From: Planctomicrobium piriforme
GTDB lineage: Bacteria > Planctomycetota > Planctomycetia > Pirellulales > PNKZ01
Assembly (NCBI GenBank): GCA_945877965.1
Contig: CAMCTH010000013.1
Location: forward strand, 1-18,505
Direction of reading: 5' to 3'
Length of the DNA: 18,505 nt
This document shows, in pieces, positions 1 to 6,041 of the stretch. Numbering within the stretch: position 1 is the stretch's first letter; every line of letters starts with the position of its first letter. Made by a program: the position numbers and the translations under genes. The notes under the pieces are model-generated. The model did no database searches. It saw only the letters and a program-made list of their open reading frames with translations, and was not told the origin of the DNA.

Positions 1-1
1 C

Positions 2-3000
2 TATAAATCCGTCAAAAGCGTCGACAAGGACGGCACGGCGGGGTTCGTCACTGCCGACCAACGTCGCAAGCTCGAAGAAATCAAAGGACGGCAAGCCACG
101 GTCGACGACATCGCCGACCCTTTCGACAAACCTGAAGCTCGTCGACGCAAGATCGAACAATTTCAAAACGAGGTAGGAACCATATTGTCTGATAGTCTAC
201 GCCACGAGCGAAAGCAACGCTTTGAAGAGGCGAGTCGCCTCAAACGGGAAACGACCGATCTCCATCGACAACTCGGTTCGACGACCGACGCCGGAGACCG
301 AAGTCGTCTCAAGAATGAAATCGATGCCCGGATCCGACAATCGGAGTCTTTGCATCAACAACAGCAAGCCGACGATTTGACGCTACGCGTCGTCGAGAAG
401 AAGAATCCGCGCGTGCGCGACAAAGTGATCCACGCCGACCGCCCCGTCGCCGATGCTGAACTGCCGACGGCGCCAAAAACCGGCAAGCTGACGCCGCGTA
501 AGGCGTATGGGATGTCGCTCATCGCAAAAGGGATGGGCATCTACCAGGCTTACGAAACGGAGTCGAGCGATTCAGCTCGCGACGATCGTAAGTTTTCACA
601 AGCCAACATGGCCGTGAATCTACTCAGCAACATGACGGGCATTTCGCAAGTGATCGGCTCGGTCGAAGGCTTTGAGTATGAAACCGGCGCCGGGCTCAAA
701 GAATACGTCCAAAGCGAAGCCGATCGCTATCGAGCCGAGGGATACGACGTCGAAAACAACCCCGGCCTGCAGGCGGTGATTCGCCGGCGCGCGATTCTAC
801 GCGCCACCGGTCGCGCGACCTGGCAAGCGGTCAAGTCAGTCCCGTTCGTCGGCGATATCGTCTCGGCCGTCGAAGACACTTACAACCTCTCGGAGTCGGT
901 CACCGGCCTGGGCTACGATCTCTGGAAAAGCCGGCAGATTGAACAGGTCAATCGCCTTGCACAGCGCGAGCAACAAGAGCAGGTCGTCGGCCTGGCGGAG
1001 GGAATGCTCGATGCCATGCGCAAACAGATTGCCACGGTGAACGAAGACGTCCGCGCGGCCGACGACGTATCCACGGCCCAAATCAAGTACGCAGCCTACG
1101 TCGAAGCGACGGAGTCGCGAATCCATGATTTGATCTTACGCATCGCGGCCGCCAAAGCGCTCGCCGAAGCCGCCTCTTCGCCGGTCGCCCCCAACTCGCT
1201 CGCCGAGATCGATCCGTTTCTGCAAAGCGTCGTCAAGCTGGCGCAAGGGTTCGTCCGCGACGCCGACGAGCTACTCAAGCAGGCGGTTGACGGCGATGTT
1301 ACGCGTGAAGACCTCTTCGAACGAACCGGCGGCTTCACACGACGGGTGCAAGCCATTGACGTGGATTACATCAACGCCACGGAACGACTCGAAACGGCCC
1401 GTAGCGAAATGCAACGACGTGCCGCGACGGGAGACCTGACGGCGCTCCGACAGTCGCTGGCAACTGAGTTAAAAACGACCGGAACGGCGGCTCAAGCCTT
1501 TGACGATCTAGCGAAGCGAATGGAATCGATCGATAAACGATATGCCGATACAACACGCTGCTTCGACGATCAAAAGGAACGCCTCCGCTCGTTCTGTCAC
1601 GGTAGTATCTACGACAACGCAAATGACTCGTCGAAAGAGATGCTGCGATTCCTCTACCGGCAATCGCAAACCATGCGGCTACCCACGCTTGCCATGGATG
1701 CTCATGCCGTGCGGGCACGCGACCTGCGATTGCAGCGCGATCGACTCCGCAAACTGATCGAGCAAGTAAGCGAGTCGGTCGAATCACGAATAGAAAATGC
1801 TTTATTGCCGTTCGCGGCCGACGAAGGAGCTGAGGCGTGGGCCCGCGTCCTCGCCTCCGCCGAGAAGATGGATCAGGCCGTGGCCGAGGCTCGTGATTGG
1901 ATGCGCCGGTTACGACAATTGGGGGCGAGCGAACCGCCCGTCTTCGATTTGACGGCGAAGCCTCTGGGGCCGTCGACTTACCAATTCGATTTCCGAGCCG
2001 CCAATTTGCCTCCCGGCAAGAAATACATTTACGCTTGGAATTTCGGCGAGGGACCGACCGAGGCCTCCGGCGATTTCGTGCGTAAGCATCAATACAGTCG
2101 GCCGGGACGCTACGAAGCGATCGTCGGCGTGTTTGAAGAGACACCGCAAGCTTCGCTCAAACTGGGCGAGGCGACGGTGACGCTGAATGTCGGCACCGGC
2201 GATACGACTCCGACCGTGACCGCGCCACCGCCGTCGTCGGCGGCTGCGACGGATCTGTACGTCGGGCTGACGGCGGAGTTGACGTTGGACTACGATCGAC
2301 AAGGCAACGTCGCGTTGAAAGATCGGATCGGCTCTCCCCCTTACTTTGCGTTCGCCGTTTATCCCGAGTCGGGCAAGGTCAAAGTAACCCTCGCGGAAAT
2401 GCGACGCGGTTTCTACTTCGAAAAATCGGGAGCCTACCAACCTTTCTATCACCTCGATATTCACGCGACCGAGGCGGAAGGACTTCTTGATCCGCGTAGT
2501 AATCGCATCGAACTGCCGTTGCGGCCAATCAGCTGGAAGCAAGAAGTAGGCGTCTGGTCGCTCGGCGGCGGCGCGACGCAAGACAAATACACCTTGGCCG
2601 ATGGACACCGTCGCGCAGGGCTCGATCCCTCCGCCCTACACTGGACCGGCGTCGTTTCAGGCGAGCTCGATTGGCGATCGGGAAGAATCGGGGCGACTAG
2701 CGGCCGACTGGAAGTAAATCCGCTGGTCAGCGGCGATTGGAAGATTGCCGCTGCCGAGGGGCTCGGCATCGGCGGGTGCGCCGGGCAACTCCATCTTCCC
2801 GGCAAGACGGCCAGTCAAATTCGATCCGTTCGCTTGTATCCCGATATGGAAGGCGCCCAACGCTCGCTGCCGCAATGGGCGGCCAATCCACAGCAATCGT
2901 TTCCTCATGATCCGGATCACGACGTCTCGCGTAGCGGTTCGCTGACCTTCGTACGGGTCGGCCGTTGGACGATGATTTGGTCGCGCTACGATCCGCGTCC

Positions 3001-3097
3001 CGCAGACCATCAACTTCAGTACGAAGCATTCGTGAAGTTCGTCGCGGGGTCGGGACGACGTTTCGAACAAATCTTGTCGGAGGCGACCCAGCGTTAG
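2..3097 (+). CDS. Large coiled-coil protein with a PKD domain (5' end missing)
   Basis: A TTG at 185 could serve as a start, but the same frame is open without a stop from base 2. Those 61 extra codons encode charged helical sequence (for example RRKLEEIKGRQ) of the same type as what follows, so the gene very probably begins left of the window; 1031 residues are visible. Roughly the first 620 visible residues are rich in Glu, Arg, Gln and Ala and look like helical or coiled-coil rods, interrupted by a more hydrophobic stretch at about 830-900 (VKSVPFVGDIVSAV). Bases 1960-2200 encode a PKD-like beta domain (YAWNFGEG, then HQYSRPGRYEAIVGV). A Thr/Pro/Ser/Ala linker (about 2200-2250) leads to a C-terminal region of about 280 residues that I do not recognise. 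PKD domains are usually found in extracellular or surface proteins, so export is possible, but the N-terminus cannot be seen. The function is unknown. It may share a transcript with the small gene 56 bases downstream. Confidence 0.85.
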   Translation, partial: YKSVKSVDKDGTAGFVTADQRRKLEEIKGRQATVDDIADPFDKPEARRRKIEQFQNEVGTILSDSLRHERKQRFEEASRLKRETTDLHRQLGSTTDAGDRSRLKNEIDARIRQSESLHQQQQADDLTLRVVEKKNPRVRDKVIHADRPVADAELPTAPKTGKLTPRKAYGMSLIAKGMGIYQAYETESSDSARDDRKFSQANMAVNLLSNMTGISQVIGSVEGFEYETGAGLKEYVQSEADRYRAEGYDVENNPGLQAVIRRRAILRATGRATWQAVKSVPFVGDIVSAVEDTYNLSESVTGLGYDLWKSRQIEQVNRLAQREQQEQVVGLAEGMLDAMRKQIATVNEDVRAADDVSTAQIKYAAYVEATESRIHDLILRIAAAKALAEAASSPVAPNSLAEIDPFLQSVVKLAQGFVRDADELLKQAVDGDVTREDLFERTGGFTRRVQAIDVDYINATERLETARSEMQRRAATGDLTALRQSLATELKTTGTAAQAFDDLAKRMESIDKRYADTTRCFDDQKERLRSFCHGSIYDNANDSSKEMLRFLYRQSQTMRLPTLAMDAHAVRARDLRLQRDRLRKLIEQVSESVESRIENALLPFAADEGAEAWARVLASAEKMDQAVAEARDWMRRLRQLGASEPPVFDLTAKPLGPSTYQFDFRAANLPPGKKYIYAWNFGEGPTEASGDFVRKHQYSRPGRYEAIVGVFEETPQASLKLGEATVTLNVGTGDTTPTVTAPPPSSAAATDLYVGLTAELTLDYDRQGNVALKDRIGSPPYFAFAVYPESGKVKVTLAEMRRGFYFEKSGAYQPFYHLDIHATEAEGLLDPRSNRIELPLRPISWKQEVGVWSLGGGATQDKYTLADGHRRAGLDPSALHWTGVVSGELDWRSGRIGATSGRLEVNPLVSGDWKIAAAEGLGIGGCAGQLHLPGKTASQIRSVRLYPDMEGAQRSLPQWAANPQQSFPHDPDHDVSRSGSLTFVRVGRWTMIWSRYDPRPADHQLQYEAFVKFVAGSGRRFEQILSEATQR

Positions 3098-3112
3098 AAG
3101 CCTCAGCGAAAG

Positions 3113-3127
3113 CCGCTACCTCAGCGG
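3113..3127 (+). other. Small hairpin between the PKD gene and the next small gene
   Basis: CCGCT and AGCGG form a perfect 5-bp stem around a 5-base loop, extendable by one G-U pair. It lies 15 bases after the upstream stop codon and has no T-run behind it, so it is not a typical Rho-independent terminator. It could be an intercistronic mRNA structure or chance. Confidence 0.25.
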
Positions 3128-3153
3128 TATCGCGTACTCACCAGAGTCAAGCC

Positions 3154-3351
3154 ATGACATTTCTCCAATGGTTAAGCAAACTCGGAATCCTACGCTGGGG
3201 CGGCACGGCTGCGGTGTACCGTAACGCCCGAGAGCGACCGATCGAACTACAAGATCCCGGCGTGTTAAACGCCGCACGCGATCTCGTCGGCGGTGATACA
3301 AAATCAAAAGAACCTACCGCGCACCATTCGACTTCGGCGAACAAAGCGTAA
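3154..3351 (+). CDS. Small unrecognised protein (65 aa)
   Basis: An ATG at 3154 opens a 65-residue frame ending in TAA at 3351. The N-terminal half looks like a folded protein: MTFLQWLSKLGILRWGG is an amphipathic, Trp-containing segment, followed by a mixed stretch with ERPIELQ and LNAARDLVGG. The last 18 residues are Lys/Ser/Thr/His-rich and look disordered. The frame also continues upstream of this ATG, but that part overlaps the preceding gene in another phase and looks non-coding. The only ribosome binding site candidate is a weak AGAG about 8 bases before the ATG. It starts 56 bases after the PKD gene on the same strand and could be its last operon member. I assign no function. It is more convincing than other short frames here because of its composition and position, but homologues would be needed to be certain. 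Confidence 0.5.
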   Translation: MTFLQWLSKLGILRWGGTAAVYRNARERPIELQDPGVLNAARDLVGGDTKSKEPTAHHSTSANKA

Positions 3352-3393
3352 AGCACCAAGCGGCATTGTAGTCCGTTGTGATAGAACGAACCT

Positions 3394-3429
3394 CGACGGT
3401 GATAGAGACCGAGAGGTGGCAAACCGTCG
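3394..3429 (+). repeat. 7-bp inverted repeat, possible hairpin
   Basis: CGACGGT (3394-3400) and ACCGTCG (3423-3429) are perfectly complementary across a 22-base loop that holds a further ACC/GGT match. It lies 43 bases after the stop of the 65-aa gene. No T-run follows, so if it ends transcription it does not do so in the textbook way. A chance match is possible. Confidence 0.3.
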
Positions 3430-3721
3430 CATTGCAATCGTTGATCGCAACAACGTTCTCAATCGTCTGTTAGCCAGATCCGTCGGTAGTAACCTTGCTG
3501 TGGAGCGTGCTTGACGCCGGCCGCGGTGAGCCGGACCGTCACGCCGAAGGATTCATGATCGCGGCCTCTCACCCCTTTTCTTGAAACGTCGGCCTGGAGC
3601 GAATGAGCTGCAGCAGACGAGGAGCGACTTCTCCGGTAGGCCGCTTCAGTTCAAGTCGAGAAACAGAGACGGCAAAGAACTGAAAAGTGCTCCAAAAGAA
3701 GAAAACGAAAGGGAGATACTT

Positions 3722-3838
3722 ATGCGAATGCGCGACACACTTACACAATCAGAGCATGCAAACGGGACCGCCGCCCCTCTCGCGGCATTCGCTCAGGTTG
3801 CGGTATTTGACTTCGTTCAGTTCGACCGACAGCTGTGA
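3722..3838 (+). CDS. Possible small protein or leader peptide (38 aa)
   Basis: An ATG at 3722 is preceded by GGGAG at 3711-3715 with 6 bases between, the best-placed Shine-Dalgarno sequence in this interval. The 38-codon frame ends in TGA at 3838. The first half is polar (MRMRDTLTQSEHANG). The second half is hydrophobic and aromatic (APLAAFAQVAVFDFVQF), perhaps enough for one amphipathic helix but not a clear membrane segment. A TTG at 3581 would give a longer 85-residue version, but the added part is of low complexity and lacks a ribosome binding site. The next gene is the YebC-family factor, 190 bases downstream. It could be a free small protein, a leader peptide or a chance frame. No family recognised. 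Confidence 0.35.
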   Translation: MRMRDTLTQSEHANGTAAPLAAFAQVAVFDFVQFDRQL

Positions 3839-4028
3839 GGCATGACGGACGGGACCCGCGCCTCGGCCGTTCGTTCAATGCAGGTTGGGTCCGTATCCGT
3901 TGCGTTGGCTTCCGTAACATGGTAAATCATTTGACGACAGAGCGAGCCACGTGCCACAGTAGGCGTCCTCAGTCAGTCTGCCAGCGGCACCTGTACTCCT
4001 CGGCGACATAAATGGACGAGCGATTGTA

Positions 4029-4751
4029 ATGGGAAGAAATTTCGAGAATCGCAAGCATGCGATCTTCAAGACGGCCGGTCAGAAATCGAAGCTGTATTCG
4101 AAATACGGAAAGCAGTTGTACGTCGTCGCCAAGAACGGCGTTCCGGACCCCGAAGCCAATCCGTCGTTGCGCAGTTTGGTCGAGAAAGCCAAACGCGATC
4201 AAGTTCCCTCGCATGTGATTGAGAAGGCGATCGAGAAAGCCCGCGGCGCCGGCGGGGAAGACTTCGCCTCGGCCCGTTATGAGGGATTCGGTCCCGGCGG
4301 AGCGATGTTCATCGTCGATTGCTTGACGGACAACAATCAGCGGACGATTTCGGAGGTCCGCAACTGCTTCACCAAGACCGGCTCCAAGTTGGGAGCCACC
4401 GGCTCCGTCGCCCTCTGGTTCGACCAAATGGCGGTGCTCTCCTTCAAGGGAACCAACGAAGACCAAGTGATGGAAGCGATGCTCAACGCCGACGTCAACA
4501 TCGACGACGTTGAAAGCAAAGACGGCATGTTGACCATCTTCGCGCCGCCGGCCGAGTTCTTCAAAGCCAAGACGGCGCTCTTGCAAGCGTTCCCCGGTAC
4601 GGAATTGGAAGTCCAAGAAATCACGTTCCTGCCGCAGTCGATGAAGGCTATCAGTGCGGATGACCTGCCGATGTTTGAGAAATTTATCGGCATGTTAAAT
4701 GATTGCGACGACGTACAGGACATCTACCACAACGCCGAGTTGCCGAGCTGA
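4029..4751 (+). CDS. yebC: YebC/PmpR-family translation factor, YeeN-like subtype
   Basis: This 240-residue protein matches the YebC/PmpR (TACO1) family over its whole length and at the usual size. Visible family segments are NPSLRSLVEKAKRDQVP with VIEKAIEKARG (about 46-73), YEGFGPGGAMFIVDCLTDN (about 84-102), RTISEVRNCFTKTGSKLG (about 105-122) and the C-terminal DVQDIYHN. It starts MGRNFENRK and lacks the GHSKW motif near the N-terminus of canonical YebC, which places it with the E. coli YeeN-type branch. Family members were long annotated as transcriptional regulators; more recent work on YebC and TACO1 points to a ribosome-associated role in relieving stalling at proline-rich stretches. 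The ATG has GGACGAG at 4014-4020, 8 bases upstream. The gene is probably monocistronic: only a decayed gene follows on the same strand. The family call is secure; the role of this subtype is inferred. Confidence 0.93.
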   Translation: MGRNFENRKHAIFKTAGQKSKLYSKYGKQLYVVAKNGVPDPEANPSLRSLVEKAKRDQVPSHVIEKAIEKARGAGGEDFASARYEGFGPGGAMFIVDCLTDNNQRTISEVRNCFTKTGSKLGATGSVALWFDQMAVLSFKGTNEDQVMEAMLNADVNIDDVESKDGMLTIFAPPAEFFKAKTALLQAFPGTELEVQEITFLPQSMKAISADDLPMFEKFIGMLNDCDDVQDIYHNAELPS

Positions 4752-4773
4752 AACGCGATCTCTCTGCGTGCCG

Positions 4774-4795
4774 CGTCCACGTTCTCCATTGGACG
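4774..4795 (+). other. Hairpin after the YebC-family gene
   Basis: CGTCCA (4774-4779) and TGGACG (4790-4795) form a perfect 6-bp stem with a 10-base loop, 23 bases after the stop codon. No T-run follows; the next bases include the GAGG ribosome binding site of the decayed hydrolase. It could weaken read-through or mask that site, but there is no direct support. Confidence 0.3.
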
Positions 4796-4803
4796 AGGCT
4801 AAA

Positions 4804-5063
4804 ATGCCGCAGCGAATCTGGATTGCCCGCTGCCTCGCATTATTGTGCCCGGACGCGCTCTCGGCTGTGGAGGTCCACGGCGGTCAGCGACAGGCCGTTG
4901 AGGTCGGCAAGCACCAGGGCTTTGTTTTGGAACCGCCGCAGCCTGGGAAGGTGGAACTAATCGTCCTTCCCGGCCTGGGACACGAAGCCGTCGCAAAATT
5001 TTTCGAAGAGATGGACTCGTCGAGTTCCTTAAGAGTGGCGGCTTAGCAGAGTCGAAAAATTAA
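4804..5063 (+). pseudogene. Remnant of an exported alpha/beta hydrolase (core deleted, end frameshifted)
   Basis: The start region is intact: GAGG at 4795-4798, 5 bases before the ATG at 4804, and a signal-peptide-like N-terminus (MPQRIWIARCLALLC...SAVEV). About 20 residues of a mature N-terminus follow (GGQRQAVEVGKHQGFVLEPP). At about 4943 the frame passes straight into what looks like the extreme C-terminus of an alpha/beta hydrolase, KVELIVLPGLGHEAVAKFFEE, whose GLGHE resembles the catalytic-His region. The nucleophile elbow and the whole core are absent. In the original frame the protein ends at 5046 after a nonsense-like SSSSLRVAA. From 5016 another phase reads LVEFLKSGGLAESKN and stops at 5063, a sensible continuation. 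Restoring one lost base near 5015 (GA-CTC to GAGCTC) would rejoin the phases. I infer a decayed secreted hydrolase with an internal deletion plus a one-base deletion. The exact family and the deletion size (probably a few hundred codons) are inferred. It is not clearly related to the esterase at 5085-5969. Confidence 0.6.
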
Positions 5064-5084
5064 AGCGACGGCAACTGCGCGGTG

Positions 5085-5969
5085 CTATTTGCGTAGCCGG
5101 TCGATGAGATAGTCCGCCGTAAATTTGTACTGCGGATGCAGACGTCCCGGATGAATCAGGACGACGTCGATTCCGACGGCCTTAAGACGCTCTTCAAGCT
5201 GGATCCCCATGATGGCCGAATGAGTCGGGTCCGCGGGGGAATCTCCCACGACCGGCTTGGCATTGCCTTGATAGAACATCATCACGGGCGGATCGTCTCG
5301 GCTGACGTGCTCGATCGGTGAATATTCCTTGATCCACGGCAGTAGCTTCTCCCGGTCCTTCAGCACATCTTTCAGATTTCGATATCCGAAGGCATGCGGA
5401 CCGTAAAAGTAGTTAGGCATCCACTCCAAGAGCTCCTGGGGATCGAGCGATACCTGCGCGCTATGGACGGCGACGCAATAGAAGCGAGTCGACTCGCGAG
5501 CTACGGGATCGTCGCTGCGTGGATCGGCCAAGTCGTCGTGAAAGCCCAGCCAAAGGACGGAGCATGCGCCGGCCGAAGCGCCGTTTCCGGCGATGCGCGT
5601 CTTGTCGATGTTCCATTCCGCCGCCTTGGTTCGAACAAACTGTAATGCGCGGGCCGCATCTTCGAGCGGAGCCTTGACCGGCGGCTCGATCTTTTCTTCG
5701 ACGGCGTTCGTGGTGAAGCGGTAATTGATCGATACGACCGAGATCCCTTGATCGAGATACAACTGCGGGACGATGAATTTGCCCCCCGAATGCCAGCCGC
5801 CGCCGTGAACATGAAAGATGACGGGCGTCGGCCGATCCGACTTCGCTTGATAGAAGTCGAGCACCTGACGTTCGTGCGTGCCGTACGCCACATCCTTGAG
5901 TCTCAACGGCTCTTGTGACCAAACGGGCGAGGCCATGGCCAAGACGACGAGCAGAGCGAAACAGCGCAC
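5085..5969 (-). CDS. Exported alpha/beta hydrolase (esterase/lipase-like)
   Basis: This 294-residue protein begins with a signal peptide (MRCFALLVVLAMASPVWSQ, cleavage likely near residues 18-20), so it should act outside the cytoplasm. HGGGW at 55-59 is the oxyanion-hole motif of the HSL/BD-FAE-like esterases. GASAG at 130-134 is the nucleophile elbow, with Ser132. A late His (H278 in GRLHPQ) is the likely catalytic base, and an Asp in DSPADPTH (about 243-248) the likely acid. These motifs fit a carboxylesterase or acyl hydrolase; the substrate cannot be told. The start at 5969 is a GTG without a strong ribosome binding site, and a few more upstream codons (for example ATT at 5987) would lengthen the basic N-region, so the exact start is uncertain. 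It lies 72 bases downstream of selO on the same strand, with a hairpin between them. Confidence 0.88.
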   Translation of the reverse strand: MRCFALLVVLAMASPVWSQEPLRLKDVAYGTHERQVLDFYQAKSDRPTPVIFHVHGGGWHSGGKFIVPQLYLDQGISVVSINYRFTTNAVEEKIEPPVKAPLEDAARALQFVRTKAAEWNIDKTRIAGNGASAGACSVLWLGFHDDLADPRSDDPVARESTRFYCVAVHSAQVSLDPQELLEWMPNYFYGPHAFGYRNLKDVLKDREKLLPWIKEYSPIEHVSRDDPPVMMFYQGNAKPVVGDSPADPTHSAIMGIQLEERLKAVGIDVVLIHPGRLHPQYKFTADYLIDRLRK

Positions 5970-6010
5970 CTTGTTCGATCTCGCAATAAGTGGATCCGCT
6001 GGACAAGCAA

Positions 6011-6039
6011 CCGGCGAAACTCCGTAACTTTCGCGCCGG
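6011..6039 (-). terminator. GC-rich hairpin directly after selO
   Basis: Read on the minus strand, CCGGCG pairs with CGCCGG (6 bp), then after a 2-base bulge AAA pairs with TTT, around a 9-base loop. The stem begins 2 bases past the selO TAA (6042-6044) and ends 41 bases before the esterase start. The following bases (TTGCTTGTCC) are only moderately T-rich. It may be a weak terminator, an attenuator that lowers esterase expression relative to selO, or a 3'-end stabiliser. Confidence 0.4.
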
Positions 6040-6041
6040 AA

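Larger units (their letters stand above)
3352..4028. other. Gene-poor 0.7-kb interval
   Basis: No long frame here resembles a protein on either strand, and I find no tRNA-like T-loop. What it does hold is a 7-bp inverted repeat (3394-3429), a possible folded segment (3590-3643), a short ORF with a good ribosome binding site (3722-3838), and, at its right end, a five-codon frame that abuts the start of the YebC-family gene. I could not find a convincing sigma-70 promoter for that gene. A TTGACG at 3931 has no matching -10 box. Confidence 0.6.

Noticed and set aside
3098..4028. tRNA or other structured RNA gene in the left intergenic region
   Set aside because: I found no T-loop signature or cloverleaf-compatible arms on either strand.
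4699..4803. Upstream extension of the decayed hydrolase frame into the YebC-family gene
   Set aside because: It overlaps the 3' end of a secure gene in another phase. The ATG at 4804 has its own ribosome binding site and begins the signal peptide.
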